Position numbers and translations under genes: made by a program
Origin: G963704535 sp963704535
Lineage (GTDB): Bacteria > Chloroflexota > Chloroflexia > Chloroflexales > Roseiflexaceae
Direction: 5' to 3'
Assembly (NCBI GenBank): GCA_963704535.1
Contig: OY969916.1
Location: forward strand, 7,440,001 to 7,504,000
DNA length: 64,000 nucleotides
In this document: piece after piece, positions 51,264 to 59,840 of the stretch
Position numbering within the stretch: the first letter of the stretch is position 1
How the letters are laid out: every line of letters begins with the position of its first letter
Notes under the pieces: model-generated
What the model was told of the DNA's origin: nothing
What the model saw: the letters and a program-made list of their open reading frames with translations, nothing else
Database searches by the model: none

Positions 51264-51675
51264 CAACGCCGCTCAACACCTGCACCAGTGCCCGCGCGGC
51301 AATGTAGTCGCGGGCGATCCCATTGCAGATCACCAGCGGCGGGAGCAGGATCGCGGTCAGAACACTGATCAGGACGCCCAGGCGGGTGCTATCCATGGGG
51401 CCGGAATAGGCCGAGGCCACGACCGTCAGGGCCAGAAGCAACGCCAGAGCCATCGTGACGACCCAGCGCCAGTACAGTGCGGCCAGCATGTTGGCCTGCT
51501 GGGGAAGCTGGACTCGGCATGCCGTCAGCTCGCCGGGCTGGAGCTGAAGTGCCATGCGCTGGGCGGAGGCCACGGCCCACTGCGGCAAGATGTCGGTGGG
51601 GCCAAGCAGCGTCAGCCGGCCCACCAGCGGCCATTCACCCTGCACGGCGTCGAGAAGTTTGGACGGTCTGAACAT
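51247..51675 (-). CDS. Two-span membrane protein, unknown function
   Basis: 142 residues from ATG 51675 with GGAGGAA upstream. Soluble N-terminal half (MFRPSKLLDAVQGEWPLVGRLTLLGPTDILPQWAVASAQRMALQLQPGELTACRVQL) and two hydrophobic segments, residues ~68-90 and ~100-120. No family recognised. Convergent with the FGE-like gene, overlapping its last codons by 17 nt. Confidence 0.65.
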   Translation of the reverse strand: MFRPSKLLDAVQGEWPLVGRLTLLGPTDILPQWAVASAQRMALQLQPGELTACRVQLPQQANMLAALYWRWVVTMALALLLALTVVASAYSGPMDSTRLGVLISVLTAILLPPLVICNGIARDYIAARALVQVLSGVVKPAK

Positions 51676-51926
51676 GTTCTATTCCTCCACAGCGAAATGT
51701 ACCGGCACGCCGGTCGTCTTGACAGGGCTACTGGAACTCGTGGTTCAGCCTTGACGGTAGGGCTATTGTACCATGTGATATTCGATTCTTACCTGACACT
51801 TGGTTCTCAATTTGGTTGCGAAAAAGAGTCGAGCCGTGATCGTTTCGCCGTCCACCTCCGATTCCTTGACCATCGCCGGGCGCTGTGTTACAGTATAGCG
51901 CCATGTAGCCACAGATGCGCGTGACC

Positions 51927-53114
51927 ATGGCAAGCATTACGCTTCATCAAGGGAAAGAACGGCCAGTCCAACAACGGCACCCCTGGATCTTCTCAGGGGC
52001 GATTGCGCGCGTCCAGGGCTACGTCGGCCAAGGCGATGTCGTTGACGTTCGCGATGCGGCGGGGGAGTGGCTGGCGCGCGGCACCTGGAGCAGCGGCTCG
52101 CAGATCCGGGCCAGGCTTTTTACCTGGCAGCCCGATGAGCCGCTCGACGCGGCCCTGATCCGGCGCCGGCTGGAGCAAGCGATCGCGACCCGCGCGTGGC
52201 TCGGCTACGACGCCGCCGAGAGCGCCAGCCGCCTGGTCTTCGCCGAGTCCGACGGGTTGCCCGGCCTGATCATCGACCGCTACGCCGACTACCTTGTACT
52301 CCAGCTTTTAACCCAGGGGGCCGCCGCCCGCGCCGAGCTAATCACCGAACTGCTGGCCGAGCTTGCGCGGCCGCGCGGCATCTACGAGCGCAGCGACCCC
52401 GAGATGCGTGAGAAGGAAGGGCTTCCGCCCGGCGAAGGGCGGCTGTGGGGCGAGGAGCCGCCCGAGCGCGTCACGGTGCGGCAGCCGGGCGCGCTGCGCT
52501 TCTCCGTCGACCTGCGCGCCGGCCAGAAGACAGGTATGTACCTCGACCAGGCTGCCAACCGGCTGCGCGTCGCGGCATACTGCCCTGGCCAGGAGGTGCT
52601 CGACTGTTTCTGCTATACCGGCGGCTTCACCATCGCGGCGGCCCGCGCGGGCGCCCGGCAGATCACGGCGATCGACAGCAGCGCCGCCGCGCTCGCGCAG
52701 CTCCAGGAGAACCTGGCACTGAACGACCTGGCGCCGCCGCTGGAGCCACAGGCCGGGGATGTGTTCAAGCTGCTGCGGCAGTACCGCCACGAAGGGCGCC
52801 AGTTTGACCTGGTCATCCTCGACCCGCCCAAGTTCGCCCACGCGCACGGGCAGATCGAGCGAGCGACCCGCGGCTACAAGGATATCAACTTGATCGCGAT
52901 GCAGATCCTGCGGCCCGGCGGCGTCCTGGCCACCTTCTCCTGCTCCGGGTTGATCTCGGCCGACCTGTTCCAGAAGGTGGTGTTCGGCGCCGCCCTCGAC
53001 GCTCGCCGCGATGTCCAGATCATCGAGCGGCTGACCCAAGCGCCCGACCACCCGGTGTTGCTGACATTCCCGGAAGGCGAGTATCTCAAAGGTCTGATTT
53101 GTCGCGTCTTATAG
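51927..53114 (+). CDS. rlmI: 23S rRNA (cytosine) methyltransferase, RlmI family
   Basis: 395 residues from ATG 51927 (MASITLHQGKERP; a second ATG at 51915 adds four residues). N-terminal PUA-like domain (QRHPWIFSGAIARVQGYVGQGDVVDVRDAAGEWLARG). A central EEHEH-like linker with RLVFAESDGLPGLIIDRYADYL follows. The C-terminal Rossmann methyltransferase has GQKTGMYLDQAANR, VLDCFCYTGGFTIAAARAGA (SAM motif I), DVFKLLRQ, FDLVILDPPKFAHA (motif IV) and FSCSGLISADLF. RlmI methylates C1962 of 23S rRNA in E. coli. No clear Shine-Dalgarno precedes either ATG. The stop codon borders the heptamer array at 53114. Confidence 0.9.
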   Translation: MASITLHQGKERPVQQRHPWIFSGAIARVQGYVGQGDVVDVRDAAGEWLARGTWSSGSQIRARLFTWQPDEPLDAALIRRRLEQAIATRAWLGYDAAESASRLVFAESDGLPGLIIDRYADYLVLQLLTQGAAARAELITELLAELARPRGIYERSDPEMREKEGLPPGEGRLWGEEPPERVTVRQPGALRFSVDLRAGQKTGMYLDQAANRLRVAAYCPGQEVLDCFCYTGGFTIAAARAGARQITAIDSSAAALAQLQENLALNDLAPPLEPQAGDVFKLLRQYRHEGRQFDLVILDPPKFAHAHGQIERATRGYKDINLIAMQILRPGGVLATFSCSGLISADLFQKVVFGAALDARRDVQIIERLTQAPDHPVLLTFPEGEYLKGLICRVL

Positions 53115-53198
53115 AAAGTTGAGAGTTATGAGTTGAGAGTTATGAGTTGAAGGTACTATAGCTCATAACTTATAACTCATAACTTATAACTCATAACT
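53114..53198. repeat. Inverted heptamer array (GAGTTAT / ATAACTC)
   Basis: AGTTGAGAGTTATGAGTTGAGAGTTATGAG and then CTCATAACTTATAACTCATAACTTATAACTC. It fills the gap from the rlmI stop codon to the ArgJ-like start codon. Confidence 0.93.
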
Positions 53199-53199
53199 T

Positions 53200-54396
53200 A
53201 TGAGCTACAGCACCCTCGAAGACGGCCACGTTTCCAGCCCGCTCGGCTTCCGCGCGACAGGTATCTCGTGCGGGCTCAAGGAAATTCGCGCGCGGGATCT
53301 TGCGCTGGTCTACTCGCTCAACCCCTGCCGCGTCGCCGCGCTCTTCACCACCAATGTGATTCGCGCCGCGCCGATCTTCTTCAACCAGGCGATCCTGGCC
53401 CGCAACCGCGAGGGCATCCGTGCGGTGCTGATCAACGCCGGGCAGGCCAACGCCGGCACCGGGCAGCCCGGCCTGGCCGACGCGGTCGAGTGCGCGAAGC
53501 TGGCGTCCGACGAGTTGGAGGTCCCGCGCGACAGCGTCCTGCTGATGTCGACCGGCCAGATCGGCGTGCCGCTGCCTATGCCGAAGCTGCGCGAGGGCAT
53601 CCGGCGCGCCGTCTCGGAGTTGGATAGCGGCGGCGGGCGGCGGGCCGCGCTCGCCATCCTGACCACCGACACACGCCCGAAGGACCGGGCGGTGGTCGTC
53701 TCACTGCGCGAGGGCCGCAGCATTGTGATCGGCGGGATGGCCAAAGGCAGCCGGATGGTCTACCCGCGCCTGGCCACGCTGCTGTGCGTGCTCACGACCG
53801 ACGTGGCGATCGACGCGCGCCTGCTGGCCCGCTCGCTTGACCAGAGCGTCGGCCAGTCGTTCGGCCGCCTGATGGTCGACGGCGACACCAGCCCGAACGA
53901 CGGGGTGATCGCGCTGGCCAATGGCGCTGCCGACGTGCCGCCGATCGTCGACGCGAGCTCGTGGGAGTACGGCGCGTGGCAGGAGGCGCTCGACGCGCTC
54001 TGCGCCGACCTGGCGCAACAAGTGGTTCGCGACGCCGCCGCGAATGGCAAGTTCATCCAGGTGCATGTGCGCGGCGCGTTCAGCGAGGCCAACGCCCGCC
54101 AGGTCGCCCAGACGGTGGCGCAATCGGCGTCGGTGCGCTGGGCCTGCGCCAATAGCGTCGCTGACTGGGGTGGGCTGCTGGCCGCAGTCGGGTCGAGCGG
54201 CGTCGATCTGCGGCCCGATCTGCTTGAGCTGCGCCTTGGCCATGTGCCGGTCATGCTCGACGGCGTGCCGGTTAAGTTCGACTCTGCGGCAGTGGTTCAG
54301 GCGTTGTCAGGCCCCGAGATCGAGCTGGTGGTGGACCTGCACGTCGGTACAGGCGGCGCGACGGTCTGGACGTGTACCGTGCCGCACGGGTCGTGA
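53200..54396 (+). CDS. argJ: ArgJ-like ornithine acetyltransferase, divergent and C-terminally short
   Basis: 398 residues. ArgJ transfers acetyl from N-acetylornithine to glutamate in arginine synthesis and self-cleaves before a Thr. Here the cleavage region reads GGMAKGSRMVYPRLATLLCVLTTD with Thr193 in the Ala-Thr position. Other family blocks: LALVYSLNPCRVAALFTTNVIRAAP, VLINAGQANAGTG, LLMSTGQIGVPLPM, DGDTSPNDGVIALANG. Deviations: the usual DPNWGR element reads VADWGG, and the C-terminus stops at VWTCTVPHGS, about 15 residues before the expected tyrosine-rich tail, exactly where an 8-mer array begins. It may be a paralogue or an inactive form. No other arg gene is near. Confidence 0.8.
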   Translation: MSYSTLEDGHVSSPLGFRATGISCGLKEIRARDLALVYSLNPCRVAALFTTNVIRAAPIFFNQAILARNREGIRAVLINAGQANAGTGQPGLADAVECAKLASDELEVPRDSVLLMSTGQIGVPLPMPKLREGIRRAVSELDSGGGRRAALAILTTDTRPKDRAVVVSLREGRSIVIGGMAKGSRMVYPRLATLLCVLTTDVAIDARLLARSLDQSVGQSFGRLMVDGDTSPNDGVIALANGAADVPPIVDASSWEYGAWQEALDALCADLAQQVVRDAAANGKFIQVHVRGAFSEANARQVAQTVAQSASVRWACANSVADWGGLLAAVGSSGVDLRPDLLELRLGHVPVMLDGVPVKFDSAAVVQALSGPEIELVVDLHVGTGGATVWTCTVPHGS

Positions 54397-54474
54397 CGAG
54401 GTGAAAGGGTGAAGCGGTGACAAGAGGGCAGAAATGTCAGCTTGTCAGCTTGTCAGCTTGTCATCTTGTCACAA
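54393..54474. repeat. 8-mer array (GTCAGCTT x3)
   Basis: GGTGAAAG/GGTGAAGC units, then GTCAGCTT x3 and GTCATCTT GTCAC, from the ArgJ-like stop codon almost to the Shine-Dalgarno of the LON gene. Confidence 0.88.
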
Positions 54475-54487
54475 AGGGGGAGGGCGT

Positions 54488-55211
54488 ATGATCCACAAGC
54501 TGCCGATCTTTCCGCTCAACACCGTGCTGTTCCCCGGTGCGCCGATCGCGTTGCACATCTTTGAGGAGCGCTACCGGCTGATGATCGGCCGCTGCCTTGA
54601 GCAGAACAGTCCCTTCGGCGTCGTGCTGCTGCGTAGCGGCAGCGAGGTCAGGCCGGATGACCCCTGGGTGCAGCACCAGCGCGAGCTGCTGGGCCTCGGC
54701 CCGGCAGAGACCAGTCAGAACTCCCGAGGCCATCCCGTACTCGGTCGGCACGACCGCACAGATCAGGAGCGGCGAGAGCGTGCGGCTGGATGACGGGCGC
54801 TACTACCTGGTCGCGGTCGGGCAGCGGCGCTTCCGCCTCCAGTACGTGGCCCAGCGGCAGCCCTACCTGGTCGCCTCGGTCTCCTTCCTGCCCGAGGAGA
54901 GCGCGATGGCCGATGTGGAGCAGGCCAAACAACTGCGCCTGCTCTACACGCGCTACTGGGCGGCGCTGTGTGCCGCCACCGGCCACCAGCACGAGGCCGA
55001 GGCCCTGCCCGACGACATCGTCGACCTGACCTACTGGATGGCGCACCGGCTGCGGGTGGACAGCCACCACAAGCAGCGCTGGTTGGAGGCCGATGTGGCC
55101 ACGCGCCTGCGCGAGATGAGCGCGGCCCTGCGCGCCGAGCTGGCGTTGCTGCCCGAAAGCGGCTCCGACGAGCGTGAGCGCGGCTGGAGCGGCACCGGCT
55201 CCTGGAACTAA
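54488..55211 (+). pseudogene. LON substrate-binding-domain protein, one frameshift
   Basis: ATG 54488 with GGGGGAGGG upstream (54434 would add array-encoded residues). MIHKLPIFPLNTVLFPGAPIALHIFEERYRLMI and NSPFGVVLLRSGSEV are typical of LON (ATP-dependent protease La N-terminal) domains. A one-base shift near 54718 joins TPEAIPYSVGTTAQIRSGESVRLDDGRYYLVAVGQRRFRL, then a helical C-terminal part ending GSGSDERERG-like. Reconstructed ~240 residues: a stand-alone LON-domain protein without ATPase or protease, common in Actinobacteria and Chloroflexota, role unknown. Its stop codon abuts the next heptamer array. Confidence 0.82.
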
Positions 55212-55289
55212 ATTGAGAATTGAGAATGTAGAATTGAGAAACCGCGCTCCAATTCCTCATTCTCAATTTTCAATTTTCAATTCTCAATT
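55210..55289. repeat. Inverted heptamer array (ATTGAGA / TCTCAAT)
   Basis: AAATTGAGAATTGAGAATGTAGAATTGAGAAAC, a short spacer, then TTCTCAATTTTCAATTTTCAATTCTCAATTG, ending 3 nt before the DUF503 start. Confidence 0.92.
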
Positions 55290-55292
55290 GCT

Positions 55293-55577
55293 ATGATCAT
55301 TGGCGCTTGCACAATCACCCTGCACCTGCACGACGTTCACTCGCTGAAGGAGAAGCGCAGCATCGTCAAATCGCTCCTGGCCCGGCTGCGCAACGAGTTC
55401 AACGTCTCGACCGCCGAGGTCGACGCGCAGAATAGCCACGGCCGCGCCGTCATCGGCGTGGCCTGTGTGTCGGCGTCGAGCGCGTACGCCCACGGCCAAC
55501 TCGAAGCGGTCATCCGCTGGATCGAGCAGGAGCGCCCCGATATACCAATGATCGACTACGAGATCGAACTCCTATAA
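55293..55577 (+). CDS. DUF503 protein (YlxP-like)
   Basis: 94 residues. MIIGACTITLHLHDVHSLKEKRSIVKSLLARLRNEFNVSTAEVD and RAVIGVACVSASSAYAHGQLEAVIRWIEQERPDIPMIDYEIELL cover the entire DUF503 domain with its conserved SLKxKRxxVKsl element. In many bacteria the gene lies beside infB/rbfA and a ribosome-related role is suspected. Here it is next to a ChlI ATPase. The heptamer array ends 3 nt before the ATG and leaves no Shine-Dalgarno. Confidence 0.9.
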   Translation: MIIGACTITLHLHDVHSLKEKRSIVKSLLARLRNEFNVSTAEVDAQNSHGRAVIGVACVSASSAYAHGQLEAVIRWIEQERPDIPMIDYEIELL

Positions 55578-55587
55578 ATTGAGAACA

Positions 55588-55652
55588 GTTCCTGGAAAAA
55601 AGGGGTCTTGAGGGGGCAGCCCCCTCAAACTCCCCCGTTTAAGACAACCTCA
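55588..55652. repeat. Hairpin repeat (family A)
   Basis: AAAAAAGGGGTCTTGAGGGGGCAGCCCCCTCAAACTCCCCCGTTT between the DUF503 and ChlI genes. Confidence 0.8.
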
Positions 55653-55654
55653 TT

Positions 55655-56704
55655 ATGGATGATCTACTGCCCTATCCTTTCCTCGCGATCGTGGGCCAGG
55701 AGGAGATGAAGACCGCGCTGGTGCTGGCGCTGGTCAATCCCCAGGTCGGCGGCGTGCTGCTGATCGGGCCGTATGGCGTCGGCAAGACGACCGCCGTGCG
55801 GGCCCTGGTCGATATCATGCCGGTGGTCGAGCGGGAGGAGCGCGACGACCAGGATGGCCCGGTGGTGCGGCGCACCCCCATGCGGCTGATCGAGCTGCCG
55901 CTGAACGCTCGCCTGGACGATGTGGTGGGCGGGATCAATGAGCGCGTGGCGCTTGAGCAGCAGCGGATCTTGCTTGAAGAAGGTGTGCTGGCCAAGGCGC
56001 ACCGCAACCTGCTGTATATCGACGAGATCAACATGCTGGACGACCAAGTGGTCGACGCGATCCTGGACGCCGCCGCCCAGGGGCGCACGTTCGTCCGGCG
56101 CGGGCCGATGACCCGCCTGTACCCCTCGCAGTTCGTGCTGGTCGGTTCGATGAACCCGGAGGAGGGCGTGCTGCGTCCGCAGATCCTGGATCGCTTCGGG
56201 CTGCGTGTGTGGGTCGCGCCCCTGGACGACCGCCAGCAGCGCCGCGAGATCTACCGCCGGGCCCATGATTTTCGCGCCGACCCGGAGCCGTTCCGCGCCG
56301 GCTACGCGGCCGAGATGCTCAAGCTGAAGCAGGATGTCGCCGTCGCGCGCGAGGTCCTGCCGCATGTGACGATCCCGCCGGCGGTGGAGGAGTTCGCCAT
56401 CGGCTGCATCCAGACGCTGCGCATCCCCTCACACCGCGCCGAGATCGCGCTGCTCGAAGGCGCCCGCGCCCGCGCCGCCGCCGATTACCGCACCGAGGTG
56501 GCGATCGAGGATATCCGCAAGGTCGCCCCACTGGCGCTGCGCCAGCGGCGCAGCCTCCAGCTCGAGGCCTATGCGGCCCAGGTCGCCGCCGAAGATGCCG
56601 TGATCGCCGAGGCGCTCTCCCAGATCGACGACGCCGGCAAGAACGGCGCCCAGGCGCGCCGGAACGCCGCGAAGGCCAAGAAGGGCGGCGCCGGCTCGCG
56701 GTAG
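55655..56704 (+). CDS. Magnesium-chelatase-type AAA+ ATPase (ChlI/BchI family)
   Basis: 349 residues. PYPFLAIVGQEEMKTALVLALVNPQVGGVLLIGPYGVGKTTAVRAL includes Walker A near residue 40. PLNARLDDVVGGINERVALEQQRILLEEGVLAKAHRNLLYIDEINMLDDQVVDAILDAAAQGRTFVRRG carries Walker B (YIDEIN), and FVLVGSMNPEEGVLRPQILDRFGLRVWV is sensor 1 with the arginine-finger region. This is the I-subunit fold that powers Mg2+ insertion in chlorophyll synthesis, but closely similar ATPases serve cobalt chelation and MoxR-like chaperoning with VWA proteins. No D or H subunit is near, so phototrophy is not implied. The C-terminal 30 residues are Lys/Ala-rich. Confidence 0.85.
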   Translation: MDDLLPYPFLAIVGQEEMKTALVLALVNPQVGGVLLIGPYGVGKTTAVRALVDIMPVVEREERDDQDGPVVRRTPMRLIELPLNARLDDVVGGINERVALEQQRILLEEGVLAKAHRNLLYIDEINMLDDQVVDAILDAAAQGRTFVRRGPMTRLYPSQFVLVGSMNPEEGVLRPQILDRFGLRVWVAPLDDRQQRREIYRRAHDFRADPEPFRAGYAAEMLKLKQDVAVAREVLPHVTIPPAVEEFAIGCIQTLRIPSHRAEIALLEGARARAAADYRTEVAIEDIRKVAPLALRQRRSLQLEAYAAQVAAEDAVIAEALSQIDDAGKNGAQARRNAAKAKKGGAGSR

Positions 56705-56724
56705 CACCACGGCAAAACCCTAGG

Positions 56725-56850
56725 GGTCTGCCGCGACATCGCCCACGCCGATGACTGGGCCGCAGACCCCAAGGGTTTCGGGCCGAGGTCTGCCACGACA
56801 TCGCCCACGCCGATGACTGGGCCGCAGATCTGAAGGGTTTCGGGGCCTGG
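56725..56850. repeat. 62-bp tandem duplication containing GGTCTGC...GCAGACC hairpin
   Basis: Two units start at 56725 and 56787, sharing GACATCGCCCACGCCGATGA and CTGGGCCGCAGA, then AAGGGTTTCGGG. The period (62) is not a multiple of three, so it is not coding. Each unit can fold through GTCTGC/GCAGAC. Confidence 0.88.
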
Positions 56851-56865
56851 GAAGGGAGCGCGCTC

Positions 56866-59058
56866 ATGAGAACCCGGCTGAGATCATGGCTGGCTCCTCC
56901 GATCTTCCCCGACGACGAGCGGACCCAAGTCGCCGGCGTGATGTACCCGATTCAACTGACGGTTATCGGTGGGTTCGGCGTGTACGCGCTCCTGGCCCTG
57001 ATCATCCCCAATATCTCCACCCGCCGCCTGCTGATCTTCGTGCCGATACTTGCGACGGGACTGGCAGTGTTGTTCCTGATACGCCGCGGCCACGTTCTGC
57101 TGGCCGGCGTCGTGTTCTGCGCCAGCTCATGGCTGATCGCCACCGCTACCATGATCATCGGCGGCGGTGTTCGCTCGCCCGCGCTCGGCGGCTACCTGAT
57201 CGTCGTGCTGACGGCCGGCATGACCCTTGGCCGGCGCGCGGCGCTCAGCTTCGCCGCCCTGGGCATCGTGGCTAGCGCCGCCATGCTGTATGCCACGATC
57301 ACTGATCGTTTGCCCACGCCCTACCTGATCCATACAAATATCTCGACCTGGGCAACTCAGACCATCTTCCTGATCTGGGCGACGGTCGTGCTAGTTCTGG
57401 CGCGGGGCAGCATCGACGAAGCGATCGGGCGCGTGCGCCGGGAGCTGGCCGAGCGCAGGCGGGCCGAGGCGGCGCTGCGGGAGAGCGAGGCGCGCTATCG
57501 CACCCTGGTGAGCAATTTCCCCAACGGTGCGGTGCTGCTGTTCGATCGCGATCTGCGCTACACGCTGGCCGAAGGTATCGGCCTGGCGGAAGCGGGCTTG
57601 TCTAAAGTGGCTCTCGAAGGCAAGACGATCTGGGAGGTCTTTGATCCGGGGACAAGCCGGCTGGTCGAGCCGCAGTACCGTGCCGCGCTGGCCGGCACGC
57701 CGACGATCATCGACATGCCCTTCGGGGATCGAGTCTACCGCGTACACACGCTGCCGCTGCCCGACACAGCCGGGACCGTGATCGGCGGCATAGTGATGAC
57801 GCAGGATGTCACCGCCGACAAGCGCGCCGATGCGGCCCTGCGCGCCTACACGCGCCGGCTGGAAGCGCTGCGCGATATCGATCGGCTCATTCTGAGCACC
57901 CAATCCTTGAACGAGATCGCCGATGCGGCCGTCAATCGGCTGTGCGCGCTGATCGCCTGCAATCGCGCCGAGCTGCTCCTGCTCGATTGGGAGACCGAGG
58001 AGGCCATCATTGCGGCGCAGGTGACTGACCGACCGACCAGCGTGCCGGTCGGCTTCCGCTACTCGCTGGCCGAGCGCCCGCCCAGGCCCGCGCTGATGGA
58101 AGGGCAGATCGTCATCGATGACGATCTGTCACGTGATGGGCTGGTGTCGCCGTCATTGCAGCAACTGCGCGACGAGGGGATGCGCGCCCGCATGCTGGTG
58201 CCGCTGCTGGTCCAGGGCCGGCTGATCGGCGTGGTACACCTGGTTGCCGACCGACCATACGCGCCGACCGAGGAGCAGCGCTCCCTGGCGCGCGAGCTGG
58301 CCGACCACCTGGCGATCGGGCTCCAGAATGCGCGCTTGCTGGCCGAGGTGCAGGCGGCCAACACGCGGCTGAACGCCCTTTCGCGCCAGATCGTGACCGC
58401 CCAGGAGGACGAGCGGCGCCGGATCGCGCGCGAGCTGCATGATGAAATCGGCCAGGCCCTGGCGTTAGTTAAGCTGAACATCCGCGCCGTGCAGCGGGCG
58501 ACGGGCGCGACAAGCCTGGCGCCGCGGCTGGAGCAGAGCCTGGGGGTGGTCGAAGCGGCGCTGCTGCGGGTGCGCGCGCTGGCGCTCGACCTGCGCCCCA
58601 GCATGCTCGACGACCTGGGGCTGGTGGCCGCCCTGCGCTGGTACGTCGATCAGCAGGCCGGGCTGGCCGGCATCACGGCCGAGGTGATCGCCGCAGCCGA
58701 GGTCGGTCGGCTCCCGACCGAGATCGAGACCGTCTGCTTCCGGGTGGTGCAGGAGGCGCTGACGAATGTCGTGCGCCACGCCCAGGCGCGCAGCTTCCAT
58801 GTGACGGTCGAGCAGCACGACAATGCGCTCGACCTGACGATCGGGGACGACGGCATCGGGTTCGACGCCGGCATTGCGCTTGCCCGCGCATCGGAGGGGC
58901 AGAGCGGCGGGCTGCTGGGGATGCGGGAGCGCGTCACGCTCTGTGGCGGTCGCCTGACGATCGAGTTGGCGGCAGGGCGTGGGACGCTGATCCGGGCCTG
59001 GATTCCGCTGCCGCTTAACCGCCTGGTTTCCGATAGCGGGAAGGAGCGATCTGCATGA
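56866..59058 (+). CDS. Membrane sensor histidine kinase (NarX/LiaS-type HisKA_3)
   Basis: 730 residues. Six or so N-terminal membrane helices (residues ~25-185), a short coiled coil, a PAS domain (~207-325; ESEARYRTLVSNFPNGAVLLFDRDLRYTLAEGIG), a GAF domain (~345-490) and a HisKA_3 domain with phospho-acceptor H525 in RRIARELHDEIGQALALVKLNIR. The HATPase follows, with FRVVQEALTNVVRHAQA, GDDGIGFD and GGLLGMRERV. It overlaps the response-regulator gene by 4 nt (ATGA), defining a classic two-component pair. The signal is unknown; an integral-membrane plus PAS plus GAF input suggests several cues. Confidence 0.92.
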   Translation: MRTRLRSWLAPPIFPDDERTQVAGVMYPIQLTVIGGFGVYALLALIIPNISTRRLLIFVPILATGLAVLFLIRRGHVLLAGVVFCASSWLIATATMIIGGGVRSPALGGYLIVVLTAGMTLGRRAALSFAALGIVASAAMLYATITDRLPTPYLIHTNISTWATQTIFLIWATVVLVLARGSIDEAIGRVRRELAERRRAEAALRESEARYRTLVSNFPNGAVLLFDRDLRYTLAEGIGLAEAGLSKVALEGKTIWEVFDPGTSRLVEPQYRAALAGTPTIIDMPFGDRVYRVHTLPLPDTAGTVIGGIVMTQDVTADKRADAALRAYTRRLEALRDIDRLILSTQSLNEIADAAVNRLCALIACNRAELLLLDWETEEAIIAAQVTDRPTSVPVGFRYSLAERPPRPALMEGQIVIDDDLSRDGLVSPSLQQLRDEGMRARMLVPLLVQGRLIGVVHLVADRPYAPTEEQRSLARELADHLAIGLQNARLLAEVQAANTRLNALSRQIVTAQEDERRRIARELHDEIGQALALVKLNIRAVQRATGATSLAPRLEQSLGVVEAALLRVRALALDLRPSMLDDLGLVAALRWYVDQQAGLAGITAEVIAAAEVGRLPTEIETVCFRVVQEALTNVVRHAQARSFHVTVEQHDNALDLTIGDDGIGFDAGIALARASEGQSGGLLGMRERVTLCGGRLTIELAAGRGTLIRAWIPLPLNRLVSDSGKERSA

Positions 59059-59708
59059 GCGCGATCCGTGTGGTGCTGGCCGACGATCATACGCTCTTTC
59101 GGGCCGGGATTCGATCGCTGCTGGCCGAGCTGGAAGGGATCGAGGTGATCGGCGAGGCCGGCGATGGCCACGCCGCGCTCCAGCTGATCGAGGCGCAGCG
59201 GCCCGACGTCGCACTGCTGGATATCGGCATGGCCGGGCTCAACGGCCTGGAGGTCGCGGCTCACCTGGTGGCGGCGGGCGCGCCGGTGCGGGTGATCATC
59301 CTCTCCATGCACGCCAATGAAGAGTATGTGCTCCAGGCACTGCGGGCCGGTGCGGCCGGGTACATTCTGAAGGACGCCGACACGGTCGAGCTAGGGCTGG
59401 CGCTCAAAGCGGCCATGCGCGGCGAGACCTACCTGAGCCCGGCGGTGTCGCGGCAGGTCGTGGCCGGCTACGTGCAGCGCACCGGCGCCGGCGACGATGC
59501 GCTGGCCCGCTTGAGCGAGCGCCAGCGCGAAACGCTGCGGCTGATCGCCGAGGGTCGATCGACCCAGGAGATCGCCGCGCGGTTGCAGATCAGCGCCAAG
59601 ACGGTTGAGAAGCACCGGGCGCAGCTCATGGAGCGGCTCGGAATCCACGATGTCGCCGGGCTGGTGCGCTTCGCCATCCGCGCCCGGCTGATCGACCCTG
59701 ACACCTGA
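59055..59708 (+). CDS. NarL/LuxR-family response regulator
   Basis: 217 residues. Receiver domain: VVLADDHTLFRAGIRSLL (acidic pocket), VALLDIGMAGLNGLE with phospho-acceptor D56, IILSMHANEEY and YILKDAD (Lys near 107). C-terminal LuxR-type HTH (residues ~150-210): LARLSERQRETLRLIAEGRSTQEIAARLQISAKTVEKHRAQLMERLGI. Transcription factor of the kinase encoded just upstream; target genes cannot be told, and no autoregulatory site was recognised. Confidence 0.94.
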   Translation: MSAIRVVLADDHTLFRAGIRSLLAELEGIEVIGEAGDGHAALQLIEAQRPDVALLDIGMAGLNGLEVAAHLVAAGAPVRVIILSMHANEEYVLQALRAGAAGYILKDADTVELGLALKAAMRGETYLSPAVSRQVVAGYVQRTGAGDDALARLSERQRETLRLIAEGRSTQEIAARLQISAKTVEKHRAQLMERLGIHDVAGLVRFAIRARLIDPDT

Positions 59709-59734
59709 GTTTCATGCTATAGTTCTTCCGAAAA

Positions 59735-59800
59735 GAAAAGAGCGGGAAGGGAGGGGCAAGGGGAGGGCCGCCCTCCCCTTAAACTCCACCCCAACCTAAT
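59735..59800. repeat. GGGAGGGCCGCCCTCCC-type hairpin repeat
   Basis: AGCGGGAAGGGAGGGGCAAGGGGAGGGCCGCCCTCCCCTTAAACTCCACCC. Same type as 43150-43200. Follows the response-regulator gene. Confidence 0.75.
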
Positions 59801-59840
59801 ATCTTCGTGTCGCCACAACTCTTTAAGGTAGAGCACATCA

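Noticed and set aside
55655..56704. ChlI-like ATPase as evidence for phototrophy
   Set aside because: No other chlorophyll gene is present and non-phototrophs carry similar ATPases; the PRC-barrel protein at 25971 is also no proof.
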